Of a stretch of DNA of 64,000 bases, positions 9,513 through 18,219 are shown in pieces. The translations under genes and the position numbers were made by a program. The stretch spans positions 45,234-109,233 of the forward strand of contig CAUCQW010000007.1 of assembly GCA_958445065.1 (NCBI GenBank). Reading direction: 5' to 3'. A model generated the notes under the pieces. The model was given only the letters and a program-made list of their open reading frames with translations. It had not been told where the DNA came from and searched no databases. The DNA is from an uncultured Collinsella sp. (GTDB taxonomy: Bacteria > Actinomycetota > Coriobacteriia > Coriobacteriales > Coriobacteriaceae). Within the stretch, counting starts at the first letter, position 1. Every line of letters begins with the position of its first letter.

Positions 9513-9723
9513 TTTTCTGAATGCCGGGGGATAACTTAGCAGTGGCTCCCGTGTGGCTCCGGAGGGGCGGGGCATAAGGTTTCCTGCTCGGGCAGTCCTG
9601 CTCGCACGAAGGCCACATTAAGTGGCCTTCGGCTCGTGCGGAACTCGCGATAAACCTTATGCCCCGCCCCTCCGGAGCCACACGGGAGGCAGGTTAACTA
9701 ATTCGAGCCCGGCATTCAGAAAA
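9513..9723. repeat. Large nested palindrome B, three stacked stems, upstream of groES
   Basis: Outermost arms TTTTCTGAATGCCGGG (9513-9528) and CCCGGCATTCAGAAAA (9708-9723) are a perfect 16-bp inverted repeat. Inside, 9546-9582 and 9652-9688 are perfect 37-bp arms. The core contains a third imperfect hairpin built from CGCACGAAGGCCAC (9603-9616) and GTGGCCTTCGGCTCGTGCG (9622-9640). No open reading frame is credible across it. It lies in the gene-free gap between groES and the hydrolase gene ending at 10297. The 37-bp arm length equals that of element A although the sequences are unrelated. Confidence 0.85.
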
Positions 9724-10296
9724 GTCAGTGCAGCAAAAAGGCGATGCGGATAGCGACATGGGCATGGTTTTCGTTGCGAGCACGGGTCCCCTGGGGAGCA
9801 CCGTGCATTTTTGGGAGTTTTCAGCAGGCCGGGACAAATGCATACGCACCGGGCGCATCTAATTAGTCCCACGGTAGCCTTCGACCGGCGATTTGGGTCG
9901 GCAGACAGGCCTCGTCGAGACAAACAAGCATGCCTCGCGCCACGTCGGACCCCAAAATGACGTCGATCTCCGCAATGCTACCCGACTGCAGCGGCACCGG
10001 CAGAGCTCGCGGTGCTGAATACTCCGTTTTTTGCACGGCACGGGCGGGGGTACATCAGGATCAGGAAGAATATCCCAGCCTTTTTATGCAATCTGTAATG
10101 GGAAGTATGCAAAACACCAAGAGGCAGCATTGCTGATGTCCAAATTGAGCGCGCAGGGCAGCGGCGCATCCGCCCTGCGCCCAAATCCATCAGAGCGGGG
10201 ACGCTCCTAACAAATCCCCACCGGCAAACAAACGCGACTCGAGCGCTATCCCAAAATAGGCTGTCCGAGCCGCGCTTAACGGTACGGCATGAATAC
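9724..10296. other. Long gene-free region (part of a 920-nt gap)
   Basis: No coding region is supportable: the open frames present are short, lack ribosome-binding sites and show no recognisable family. One hairpin, GCGCAGGGC (10151-10159) with GCCCTGCGC (10172-10180), lies beyond the end of the minus-strand hydrolase at 10297 and could terminate it. The words GGAAGTATGC (10098-10107) and GTGCATTTTTG (9803-9813) resemble fragments of the intergenic repeats at 30732 and 29485, so this may be decayed repeat material. Confidence 0.5.
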
Positions 10297-11934
10297 TTAG
10301 CGCTCGTAAATCAAGTTACCTGCCAGGTAGGTGGCCTGAACTTTTGTGGCCTGGAGGTCTTGGGGGTCAACGGTGAGCGGGTTTTGGTCCAGGACTACCA
10401 GATCGGCGTATTTGCCGAGTTCCAGGCTGCCGAGGTTTTGCTCGTCGCCTGCCGCGTAGGCGCTGCCCAGGGTGTAGTTGCGCAGGGCTGTTGCCGCATC
10501 GATGCGCTCGCTCGGCAGCCAGCCGCCCTCGGGCCAGTGGCTTTTGGGGTCCTGGCGCGTGATAGCCGTGTAGAGCACGTTCATGCTGGTAACAGCTGTG
10601 ATGGGGCTGTCGGTACCGAAGGCTTGGCGAATGCCGCGCTGCTTATAGGTTGCGAACGGCCACATGATGCGGCTGCGCTCCAAGCCCAGGTCGCGCTCCG
10701 GACCACCCGGGTCGAGCGTGATATGGCAGGGCTGGCTCGAGGCAACCACGTCGAGCTTGCGCAGGCGGTCGATGTCCTCGGGCAAGAGGTTCTCCAGATG
10801 CTCAAGCGTGTTATGACCGTGCTGGGGCAGGCCGTACAGGTCGGCCGCTTCCTCGAAGATATCCAGCGCGGCATGAATCGCACCGTCACCAATGACGTGG
10901 ATGCGCACGGTGTGACCGCGCTCCGCGGCCGCCAGAACCAGTTTGCGCATGCGCTCAGCCGGAACCGTCAGACGGCCCTGGTCGCCCGGGAAGCGCGGAT
11001 TGGTATAGGGCTCGGTGAGATATGCCGTATGTTCGCTCGACACGCCATCGAAGAACTGCTTAAAACCAGGCGCCGAGAGCAGCGCGTTGTTCGCGTAGCG
11101 GGTCTGCAGTTCTTCTAAGCGCGATTGGTCATCCAGCAGTGTGGGGAATAGATGGGCTCGGATGCCCAGTTTGCCGGCTGCCTGCAGTTTGTCGTAGACG
11201 TCGTCGCGGATAAAATCGCAGCCCGGCATGGGCATGAGCGACATATCGCAGATCGAGGTGATGCCCTGCTCGGCCATACGCTTCATCTGGTCGGCGTAAG
11301 CGCTCGCGATGCGGTCCTCGCCCAGCCACTCCAGGCAGCGCGGTAGCAGCTGCATGGCAGCCGCCTCGTGAGCAATGCCCGTGAGCTCGCCGTTTGCATC
11401 CTTGTCGTAGCTGCCGCCCGCTGGCGGCTCGCTGTCGCGTGTGACGCCGAGCGCCTCGAGTGCGCGGCTGTTGAGCCAAAGCGTATGCCCGTCGCCCGAA
11501 TACATAACGCAGGGACGATCGGGGAATGCCGCATCGAGCGACGCCTTGGTAGGATGCTCGGGCGGGTCCCAACGGTAGTCGCGCCAGCCCTGCGTCACAA
11601 CCCAAGCGTCATCGGGCAGGTCCTGGGAAAACTCGAGCGCATGTTGCACCAGCGCCGCCTCGGACGTGCCCATATCCATAAGCATGTACGGCGAGGAACC
11701 GACCGAGGTATGGAAGAAGTGCAGATGAGCGTCATGGAAACCGGGGCAGACAAACTGCTCGCCGTAGTCGATAACCGACGTGGCGGCGGGAGCGGCGGCG
11801 ATCACGTCATCGGGCGCACCGACTGCGACGATACGGTCGCCTGCGATGGCAATCGCCAGCTCGCGGGCGGTATCGATGCCGTCTTGCGCGGTAAAGACGT
11901 TCTTGGAGCGGATAATCCGATCGATATGTTGCAT
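10297..11934 (-). CDS. Amidohydrolase-superfamily protein (YtcJ/AepA-like)
   Basis: A 545-residue metal-dependent hydrolase of the amidohydrolase superfamily, subgroup annotated as YtcJ or exoenzyme regulator AepA. The TIM-barrel metal motif FHDAHLHFF is at about 66-74 (His70, His72), IHVIGDGA follows in mid-protein, and GTDSPI carries the late metal-binding Asp. The N- and C-terminal small beta domain (IRSKNVFTAQDG and LGSLELGKYADLVVLDQNPL) is typical. The substrate is unknown. The open frame continues 250 codons further upstream, but that part is antisense to the M20 gene; the ATG at 11934 (alternatives 11940 and 11946) is preceded by GGGGA and begins the conserved part. It is divergent from the M20 peptidase. 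Confidence 0.88.
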   Translation of the reverse strand: MQHIDRIIRSKNVFTAQDGIDTARELAIAIAGDRIVAVGAPDDVIAAAPAATSVIDYGEQFVCPGFHDAHLHFFHTSVGSSPYMLMDMGTSEAALVQHALEFSQDLPDDAWVVTQGWRDYRWDPPEHPTKASLDAAFPDRPCVMYSGDGHTLWLNSRALEALGVTRDSEPPAGGSYDKDANGELTGIAHEAAAMQLLPRCLEWLGEDRIASAYADQMKRMAEQGITSICDMSLMPMPGCDFIRDDVYDKLQAAGKLGIRAHLFPTLLDDQSRLEELQTRYANNALLSAPGFKQFFDGVSSEHTAYLTEPYTNPRFPGDQGRLTVPAERMRKLVLAAAERGHTVRIHVIGDGAIHAALDIFEEAADLYGLPQHGHNTLEHLENLLPEDIDRLRKLDVVASSQPCHITLDPGGPERDLGLERSRIMWPFATYKQRGIRQAFGTDSPITAVTSMNVLYTAITRQDPKSHWPEGGWLPSERIDAATALRNYTLGSAYAAGDEQNLGSLELGKYADLVVLDQNPLTVDPQDLQATKVQATYLAGNLIYER

Positions 11935-12102
11935 GGGCATCCCCATCTCTGGCAGGAAATTCAACACCCCCGAGTGTACTCCCCCGCCCTTGTAACAAAA
12001 CCCCAAGCGGCAAACGGCAACTTTACCAGCCCTAGCGGCAGGTGGCATACTGGAGAGAGCCTGTACGATTTTGCGATCAACCCAGCAAGGAGCAAATCGA
12101 CC

Positions 12103-13566
12103 ATGACGAAGACCAAGGCACAGCAGATTATGGCGGCGACCGAGGCTCGCGCGGCTGACGACGTCACCGCAGCCATCAAAGATATCGCTACCGAGTTTGA
12201 ACCCTATATCATCAAGCAGCGCCGGCACTTCCATAAGCACCCGGAGCTGAGCCTTGCCGAGGAGCGCACGACCTCCGACATCGCCAACCAGCTCGACGCC
12301 ATGAATATCCCCTATGAGCGTCCCCTTAAGACGGGTCTGGTGGCGACCCTTCGCGGCACCGCGCCCGATGCCTACCGCGAGGACGGCACGCCGCGCCGCC
12401 GCATCCTGCTGCGTGCGGATATCGACGCCCTGCCCGTCACCGAGCAGACCGGCGAGGAATTTGCCAGCGTCAACGAGGGCTGCATGCACGCCTGCGGCCA
12501 CGACTGCCACATCGCCATGATGCTCGGCACGCTGCAGATTCTGCGCCATATGACCGACGACATCCACGGCGAGGTCCGCATCGTCTTCCAGCCCAGCGAG
12601 GAAAACGGCCAGGGCGCCAAGCTCATGATCGGCACGGGTGTGCTCGACGGCGTCGATGGCGCCTACGCCGCGCACATCTGGAGTGAGGTCGACGCCGGCA
12701 CCGTGAGCTGCGAGCCCGGCCCGCGCATGGCCAATACCGACTGGTTCCGCATCGACGTCCGCGGCACCTCATGCCACGGCGCCATGCCCCAGCGCGGCCA
12801 CGACGCCGTTATGGTTGCCGCCGAGATCGTCAACGCTCTGCAGACCATCGTCTCGCGCGAGATCAGCCCCTATGAGCCGGCTGTCATCACCGTCGGCGAG
12901 CTGCACGGCGGCACCGCGCGCAACGTTATCGCCGGCACGGCCTACCTTGCCGGCACGGTGCGCACCTACGGAGATTCGACCCACGAGGAAATGCCGGAGC
13001 TTATGCGCCGCATCGTGGAGCATACCGCGGCCGCCTTGGGCGCCGAGGCAGAGCTCACCGACTACACCATCGCCAACTACAAGGTCGAAAACGACGCCGC
13101 CTCGAGCGAGCGCTGCCGTCAGGCTGTAATCAAGTGCCTGGGCCCCACCGGTCAAGGCCATTACCGTGGCACGCTTTCGGGCGAGGATTTTTCGGAGTAC
13201 CTGCGCCGCGTGCCGGGCGTGCTCGCCTTTGTAGGTACGCGCAACCCCAAGATTGGTGCCACGTACGCCCAACATTCCTGCTTCTACAAGATCGACGAGA
13301 CCGTGCTGGCAAAGGGCTCCATGGTGGCCGCCCAGTATGCTATCGACTTTTTGGCCGAGCCCACGCAAGAGGAGCTCGACGGCCCCACGATCGCCGCGGT
13401 TGCCGAGACCAACCCCGACTTGGCCGCCAAGCTGCGCTCTGCCAAGGCAACAGCCGCTGAGGCGCGCGACGCCATGCACGATGCTCGCACCGCTCGCCAT
13501 GCTGCAATCAAGGGCATCCACGATGCGCGGGCTGCCGCTCGCCACGAGGAGAAGCGCGACGAGTAG
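12103..13566 (+). CDS. M20 family metallo-amidohydrolase
   Basis: A 487-residue M20D-type zinc or manganese amidohydrolase, a family that includes N-acyl amino acid and peptidyl hydrolases. Key motifs are RRHFHKHPELS (40-50), LRADIDALPV (103-112), HACGHDCH (129-136) and FQPSEENGQGA, followed by the dimerisation domain and a closing HSCFYKIDE metal region. AAGGAG precedes the ATG at 12103 by 10 nt. The last 50 residues form an Ala- and Arg-rich helical extension absent from most relatives, ending EEKRDE. It is divergently transcribed from the YtcJ-like hydrolase. A GC-rich hairpin (13602-13640) follows. Confidence 0.92.
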   Translation: MTKTKAQQIMAATEARAADDVTAAIKDIATEFEPYIIKQRRHFHKHPELSLAEERTTSDIANQLDAMNIPYERPLKTGLVATLRGTAPDAYREDGTPRRRILLRADIDALPVTEQTGEEFASVNEGCMHACGHDCHIAMMLGTLQILRHMTDDIHGEVRIVFQPSEENGQGAKLMIGTGVLDGVDGAYAAHIWSEVDAGTVSCEPGPRMANTDWFRIDVRGTSCHGAMPQRGHDAVMVAAEIVNALQTIVSREISPYEPAVITVGELHGGTARNVIAGTAYLAGTVRTYGDSTHEEMPELMRRIVEHTAAALGAEAELTDYTIANYKVENDAASSERCRQAVIKCLGPTGQGHYRGTLSGEDFSEYLRRVPGVLAFVGTRNPKIGATYAQHSCFYKIDETVLAKGSMVAAQYAIDFLAEPTQEELDGPTIAAVAETNPDLAAKLRSAKATAAEARDAMHDARTARHAAIKGIHDARAAARHEEKRDE

Positions 13567-13601
13567 CCATCACGCCCACCCATAACAACCTGGCTAGAGC
13601 A

Positions 13602-13640
13602 AAGCGGGGGCGAACGTTATCTCAACGTTCGCCCCCGCTT
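13602..13640. terminator. Bidirectional-type terminator hairpin
   Basis: AAGCGGGGGCGAACGTT (13602-13618) pairs with AACGTTCGCCCCCGCTT (13624-13640), a perfect 17-bp stem with a 5-nt loop. It lies between the convergent M20 gene (+) and the DUF2752 gene (-). There is no long T-run on either side. Confidence 0.7.
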
Positions 13641-13672
13641 ATGTGTCGACCGCTTTTCTAGCGCGTCCTCCG

Positions 13673-14149
13673 TCACGACAGGAAAGAGCGAAGGATGGTG
13701 AGCCAGCGTGGGGGTTCGAGGTGGATGATGTCGTCGGGGACTCCGGCGGGCGCATGGCCGCCAAAGAGTAGGCCGGCATCTACCGGATTGATGAGGCGCA
13801 CGATCCATACGGCGATGACCAGCATGCACAACACGGTGACTGCAATGTCGACACCACGCTTTAGCTTGCTCGATGCCACCTCCTCGCGCACGAACGCGAG
13901 CACAAACGCAATCGGCACCACCCAAAACAGCGGATGGTAGGCAAAGGCCGCCGCAAAATCGAGACGCAGCGCCGCCAGCCACGCCCTCGTCATGCCGCAT
14001 CCCGGACAAGGAGCGCCCGTCATCATTCGAAAAATGCAGCCGATATCGAGCAGGTAGAGCGCGAGCCAGGCAACAAAGAGCGCGCCGGTGCAAAAAAGGG
14101 CGCGGCGAAGGAGCTCTGCCGTGCCCCTATGTCCCTGGGAGCTGTTCAC
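13673..14149 (-). CDS. DUF2752 membrane protein
   Basis: A 158-residue membrane protein with about four hydrophobic segments. The motif APCPGCGMTRA between the first two segments is the hallmark of DUF2752, a family of unknown function whose paired cysteines might bind metal. An upstream ATG at 14209 would overlap the preceding gene, so the GTG at 14149, with AAGGGCGG just before it and 13 nt from the previous stop, is the likelier start. It lies directly behind a zinc-ribbon DUF4234 protein and the two are probably co-transcribed. Confidence 0.82.
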   Translation of the reverse strand: MNSSQGHRGTAELLRRALFCTGALFVAWLALYLLDIGCIFRMMTGAPCPGCGMTRAWLAALRLDFAAAFAYHPLFWVVPIAFVLAFVREEVASSKLKRGVDIAVTVLCMLVIAVWIVRLINPVDAGLLFGGHAPAGVPDDIIHLEPPRWLTILRSFLS

Positions 14150-14162
14150 GCCGCCCTTATTG

Positions 14163-14771
14163 TTAGGCACGAGCGCCAAGGCGAGTGTTGTAAGCCGTTG
14201 CCATGGCATTGGTATTATTGATGATGATGTTCATAGCGAAGATGGGACCAAGGCCGCACAGGAGCGCGCCGAAGATCTGCCACAGAAGAACGGTGGTGCC
14301 GTTTTCCTGGAACACCAGGCCGTAGCGAGGAGCGTTGGCCTGCAGGCGGTTGCCAATCTTGTAATACCAGTAGTACGCGTAGAAGCCGCAGGTCACAAAC
14401 GATAGAAGGATGAATTCCGCCAGACCCGGCGTGTAATCGCCGTCATCCTGACACAACGTGTTGACGTCGCGTGCCAAGCAATACAGGAAGTAGAACGAAT
14501 AGATACCGCAGGTCACAAGAGAGAGCAGCAGCCAGCCGATCAGGCTGCGGTCAGCCTTAATGGGGCCATAGCCCATCGGAGCGGATGCGGACTGTTGGGC
14601 GTATTGACCGGTGTACTGCTGCTGAGGCTGGGGCACGGGCTGAATAGCCTGGGCCGGAGCGGGCTGGGGCTGCGGGGCCGGAGCGGCAGAAGCGGCACCA
14701 ACGGCGGATCCGCAAACAGGGCAGAATTTGGCATCATCCGAAATGGGAGAACCACAAGTGGGACAGAACAT
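14163..14771 (-). CDS. Zinc-ribbon DUF4234 membrane protein
   Basis: A 202-residue protein. The N-terminus is a zinc ribbon, CPTCG then CPVCG (Cys3, 6, 18, 21), followed by a Pro/Gln/Ala-rich linker to about residue 70. The rest is DUF4234-like with membrane helices, showing LLSLVTCGIYSFYFLYCLAR and, about 60 residues later, a similar LLSFVTCGFYAYYWYYKIG, which looks like an internal duplication. Function is unknown. AAAGGAGAGG precedes the ATG. It belongs to a three-gene neighbourhood with the DUF2752 protein and a second zinc-ribbon membrane protein. Confidence 0.88.
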   Translation of the reverse strand: MFCPTCGSPISDDAKFCPVCGSAVGAASAAPAPQPQPAPAQAIQPVPQPQQQYTGQYAQQSASAPMGYGPIKADRSLIGWLLLSLVTCGIYSFYFLYCLARDVNTLCQDDGDYTPGLAEFILLSFVTCGFYAYYWYYKIGNRLQANAPRYGLVFQENGTTVLLWQIFGALLCGLGPIFAMNIIINNTNAMATAYNTRLGARA

Positions 14772-14923
14772 GAGCCTCTCCTTTTCCTAAGGCGTCGCAC
14801 GCCTTCAAACCTTACACGTCTACGTTCTCAACAATAGCCGCGACGTTGTTGCGCAACATTGACCAATTTCCGAGAAATTTTGCTGCAACCGTTTTCCCAG
14901 GCATTTTCTTGCTTTCGCAGTAG

Positions 14924-14959
14924 AAAAAGGCACCCCGGGCTCAGTTGCCCAGGGCACCT
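14924..14959 (-). terminator. Rho-independent terminator of the zinc-ribbon membrane protein gene
   Basis: On the minus strand AGGTGCCCTGGGC pairs with GCCCGGGGTGCCT around a 6-nt loop and is followed by TTTTTC. It begins 8 nt past the stop of the gene at 14967. Confidence 0.82.
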
Positions 14960-14966
14960 CGACCGG

Positions 14967-16274
14967 CTATTCGGTTTGATTGTTTTCGGCAGCAGGATTA
15001 TCGCCCGGCTCATCCGCCGGCGTGGCAACGGCATCCCAATCGGGCTCCGCAGGCGTCGCCTCGGACGCCGGTGCGGGGACAGGAGCAGGTGCCGGGGCAG
15101 GGGCAGGCGCGGGTGCCGGGGCAGGTGCAGGCGCGGGTGCCGGGGCAGGCGCAGCACCAGTGGCTGCCGTGGGATTGAATCCCGCAGGAGCAGGCTTCTT
15201 CTCACCCGGGAGCACAAAAGTCAAAACGTCGTCCTTGTCCTCATCGGCCCATTCGCTTGCATAACGTGCAGCCCAATAGCCAACGGCACGGTGCTTGAGC
15301 ATCTTGCCAAAGACCGTAAGGAACACCGTGACGAATGCAATCAGCACCAGGAACAATACGAGCGTGACACCACCGGCGGTAACAATCGCCTCGATACCCG
15401 TGGGGCGATAGTAATAGCCGTACGCGCCAATTCCGGCGATGGCACCAAAGACAGCTGTCAAGATCCACGTAATGGCGTTGGAAACCAGGCCCGTCAAAAA
15501 CTCGGGAAGGAACGAAGCGCAGAACAGCTTGGTCTTGTTGTGCTTAAACGCCGCCCAGACCTTGTCGAGCGAAAACGCGCTCTCAACGCGCCCGGTCACC
15601 GCAAAGTGCATCACGGCGATGTCGGCGAACATCTTAAAGAAGACGCCCAGGACCGCCGAAGCGATCAGAGCCAGGACAAGCAGGCCCAGCGAGCCAAACA
15701 GCGCGGCCTCGAGCGCATAGGAGCCGTAGTAAGAGTACGAACCTGCGGCGCCGAACGCAACGCCTTCAATTACCGAGAGCACTACACCAATAACGGGAAT
15801 GGCAGCAATGACCTTGAGCACGCTCGAGATGACGCCCGAAAAGACTCCGAGACCAAACGACGTGGAGCGCATCAACGGACGGTCGATGCCGTCATCGACC
15901 TTGAGCGACAGGTCGCGGCCCCATTCGATGCCAAAGCCAGAACCGCACGCGCTTGCCACACAGGCTGCCAAAAAGCCGATAGCAGCCGCGATACCGCCGA
16001 TAACGGGAATGAACAGCACGAGCACCGACACGACGCAGATAAGCGCCGGCAAAAAGGCGATCTGGCACACGCGCTGTAGTACGCCCGGCATCTTGGTCAT
16101 ATCCTCAAACGCTTGAGCCACACAGCCCTTGGGCACGTTGACCACGGGCGGCTGCGTCATGACCTGCTGAGGCTGCCCCTGAGGAGCCGCACCGGCCGCT
16201 GCATTAGGAGCACCACACGCGCCACAGAACTTGTCGTTATCGCCCATGGGAGCGCCACACTGCGAACAGAACAT
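14967..16274 (-). CDS. Zinc-ribbon multi-pass membrane protein with Ala-Pro repeat tail
   Basis: A 435-residue protein of unknown function. It starts with a zinc ribbon (CSQCG then CGACG), then a linker, then about six hydrophobic segments between residues 65 and 340, and a long cytoplasmic-type tail. The tail contains an uninterrupted run of about 15 Ala-Pro dipeptides around 370-400, followed by an acidic end. The Ala-Pro coding DNA is a slippery GC-rich tandem repeat, so length variation between strains is likely. The ATG at 16274 has GAAGGGA upstream; an ATG three codons earlier is possible. The transcript ends at the hairpin 14924-14959. It resembles zinc-ribbon envelope proteins in gene order with DUF4234 and DUF2752. 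Confidence 0.82.
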   Translation of the reverse strand: MFCSQCGAPMGDNDKFCGACGAPNAAAGAAPQGQPQQVMTQPPVVNVPKGCVAQAFEDMTKMPGVLQRVCQIAFLPALICVVSVLVLFIPVIGGIAAAIGFLAACVASACGSGFGIEWGRDLSLKVDDGIDRPLMRSTSFGLGVFSGVISSVLKVIAAIPVIGVVLSVIEGVAFGAAGSYSYYGSYALEAALFGSLGLLVLALIASAVLGVFFKMFADIAVMHFAVTGRVESAFSLDKVWAAFKHNKTKLFCASFLPEFLTGLVSNAITWILTAVFGAIAGIGAYGYYYRPTGIEAIVTAGGVTLVLFLVLIAFVTVFLTVFGKMLKHRAVGYWAARYASEWADEDKDDVLTFVLPGEKKPAPAGFNPTAATGAAPAPAPAPAPAPAPAPAPAPAPAPVPAPASEATPAEPDWDAVATPADEPGDNPAAENNQTE

Positions 16275-16423
16275 CGAAATCATCCCTTCGTATCTTGAGC
16301 GAATCACCTGGATCGCAAACGATGTCTTGTCATCATTATCACCCAGTGTGAGGACAAATTCTCCTAGATGACGTTTTTGCAACGCGCAGGGCGTTATTTG
16401 ATTGTTAGACGAGCGCGCTCGCG

Positions 16424-17446
16424 TTAGTTCGTTCCGCGGAAGCCCTTGCCGACGATCTCGGAGCTGTCAACGATCGTGATAAAGGCACCAGAATCGACCT
16501 CGCGCGCGTAGCGACGCAGCTGCACGGCCTCGCGGCGGCTCAGCACGCTCATGATCACCGTCACGCACTTGCCCGAGAAGGCGCCGTAGCCGCGGCTGAT
16601 GGTCGCCGTACGGTTGAGATGCTTGACGATGAACTCCTCGACCTTAAGGGGTTCGGAGCAAATGATCGTGCAGACCTTACGAAGGTGAATGCTCTCGATG
16701 GCCTTGTCGACCACAAGCGTCTTGGCAAACAGGCCGAGCACGCAATACAGGCCGACGCGCGGGCCATACAAAAAGGCCGCGATAGTTACGATGCCGATAT
16801 CGACCAGCAGCAACGCGCGGCCAATCTCGAGCGTGGTGCGGCGTTTGAGGATCATGGCCAGAATGTCCGTGCCACCCGTCGAGGCGCCAATATCGAAGAC
16901 GATGGCGCTGCCGAGGGCCGGCAGAATCACGGCAAAGCACAGGTCGAGCCACATATCGCCCGTCATCGAGACATCGGTCGGGATAAAGAGCTCAAACAGC
17001 GAAACATAGGCGGAAAGCGCAAACGAGGCGAAGACGCTCCACAGAATTGCCTTGCGCTCCAAAAAGATAAAGCCCAAGATGACGAGAACCGCGTTGATAA
17101 TCCACATAAAGACGCCGACGGGCAGGGTCGGGAACAGCGTGGAAAGAATGACCGACACGCCCGAGGTACCGCCGAAAGCAAAGTGATTAGGGGTTTTAAA
17201 CGCAACGATGGCAAAGGCCGTAAGAATCAGGCCCAGATTGAGCTCGGCGAAAAAGCGCGGAAAGCCCGGCTCCTGGCTGCGCTTTTGGCCGGCACGCTCG
17301 CCTTGCTCAATAACATCGCGATCGACAACGCGCTCCATCGGCACCACGGGAGGACGATGCACCTCCTCGGCAGCACGCGATGCCGCCTCTGCCGCAGCGG
17401 CCTCAATCGCCCATGCCTTGTTTTCTGTTTCGTGCTCGTCAGCCAT
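16424..17446 (-). CDS. YitT family membrane protein with DUF2179 domain
   Basis: A 340-residue protein of the YitT/YpjC family: five hydrophobic segments from about residue 70 to 240, with GGTSGVSVIL and GASTGGTDILA, two glycine-rich motifs typical of the family, then a C-terminal DUF2179 cytoplasmic domain ending FITIVDSSEIVGKGFR. The first 60 residues are a charged, Ala/Glu-rich cytoplasmic extension not usual in Bacillus members. Proposed roles (transport or signalling) are unproven. GAGGGG precedes the ATG at 17446. It stands alone on the minus strand, with 140 nt to the zinc-ribbon gene upstream of which it would read. Confidence 0.9.
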   Translation of the reverse strand: MADEHETENKAWAIEAAAAEAASRAAEEVHRPPVVPMERVVDRDVIEQGERAGQKRSQEPGFPRFFAELNLGLILTAFAIVAFKTPNHFAFGGTSGVSVILSTLFPTLPVGVFMWIINAVLVILGFIFLERKAILWSVFASFALSAYVSLFELFIPTDVSMTGDMWLDLCFAVILPALGSAIVFDIGASTGGTDILAMILKRRTTLEIGRALLLVDIGIVTIAAFLYGPRVGLYCVLGLFAKTLVVDKAIESIHLRKVCTIICSEPLKVEEFIVKHLNRTATISRGYGAFSGKCVTVIMSVLSRREAVQLRRYAREVDSGAFITIVDSSEIVGKGFRGTN

Positions 17447-17562
17447 TACGGCAACCCCTCGTTAACAATTTGGAAACAATGCGCCCATTAGGGTAACGCG
17501 GAACGCGGCAATTGCAACCCTTAGTTAGACGAGCGGTATGCCCGCATCGGGGGCATACAAAG

Positions 17563-17600
17563 AACGGCCAGCCGCGCATGTACCTGCGTGACTGGCCGTT
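17563..17600 (-). terminator. Hairpin downstream of the Asp23 gene
   Basis: AACGGCCAG (17563-17571) pairs with CTGGCCGTT (17592-17600), with a further weak inner stem. It lies about 50 nt past the Asp23-family stop and is separated from it by the CTGTCCC-core hairpin at 17621-17653. Confidence 0.55.
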
Positions 17601-17620
17601 TAACGTTTTGGCAGATAAAA

Positions 17621-17653
17621 CCTGCCAAAATAAACCTGTCCCTTTTTGGCAGG
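17621..17653. repeat. CTGTCCC-core hairpin, CCTGCCAAAA arm type (copy 1 of 3)
   Basis: CCTGCCAAAA (17621-17630) and TTTTTGGCAGG (17643-17653) flank AAACCTGTCCC. The right arm ends at the base before the Asp23 stop codon (17654-17656). Near-identical copies are at 56164-56196 and 57375-57407. Confidence 0.8.
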
Positions 17654-18175
17654 TTACTCGTGCTGGTTGGTGCGGCGTTCGTACTCCTCGGGGGTGATGA
17701 CATCCTCGATGCGTAGGTTGACGCCCGCCACCTCAAGGCCGGTCATCGCGGCGAGGCGCTCGGTCACACGCGCCTTAACGTCGTCGAAAATCGCGGGCGC
17801 GTAGGCGCCATACTCGATAATGACGGAAATGTTGACGACCACGCGGTTGTCATCGGTGACCTCGACCGTCACGCCCTTGGTCAGGTTCTCGGCACCAAAC
17901 TGCTCCTGTACAAAGTGCATGAGGTTGCCCTTCATGCCCAAGACGTGCGGCACCTCGCGGGTGGCCATGGCGACGATTTTCTCGATCACGCCGTTGGAAT
18001 AGGTCAGCGAGTCCTCGGACTCGTCAGCCTCCTCGTCGTCCTCGTCAACCTCGTCTTCGGATTCGGCCTCGACAAGCGCCTCGTCCTCGAGCGTCACGCC
18101 TTCGGCCTCGGCGACGACGGTCTCGTCCGCCTCGAGCTCGGTATCGGTCACATCGACCTTCGTGTTAAAAGCCAT
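17654..18175 (-). CDS. Asp23/Gls24 family envelope stress protein
   Basis: A 173-residue cytoplasmic protein. The first 55 residues are highly acidic low complexity (Glu/Asp-rich, including DEVDEDDEEADESEDS); the Asp23 domain follows from about 58 (YSNGVIEKIVAMATREVPHV, then VNISVIIEYGAYAP). In Staphylococcus, Asp23 is held at the membrane by AmaP and its loss triggers cell-wall stress responses. The same partners are encoded just upstream here: AmaP-like, then DUF2273, then Asp23. The start ATG at 18175 has AAGGAGG. The acidic N-terminal extension is not typical of firmicute Asp23. Confidence 0.92.
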   Translation of the reverse strand: MAFNTKVDVTDTELEADETVVAEAEGVTLEDEALVEAESEDEVDEDDEEADESEDSLTYSNGVIEKIVAMATREVPHVLGMKGNLMHFVQEQFGAENLTKGVTVEVTDDNRVVVNISVIIEYGAYAPAIFDDVKARVTERLAAMTGLEVAGVNLRIEDVITPEEYERRTNQHE

Positions 18176-18219
18176 GGTTCCTCCTTATGCCCACCGCATA
18201 CGCGGCGGTCGAATACATG

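Noticed and set aside
11935..12675. N-terminal extension of the YtcJ-like hydrolase frame
   Set aside because: It runs antisense through the M20 gene and its regulator region; the conserved enzyme begins at 11934.
14780..14830. tRNA or small RNA gene near the zinc-ribbon genes
   Set aside because: No cloverleaf-compatible stems or T-loop motif seen; nothing in the window matches a tRNA.
15060..15160. Tandem repeat or minisatellite as a separate element
   Set aside because: It is the coding DNA of the Ala-Pro tail of the protein at 14967-16274, so it is described there.
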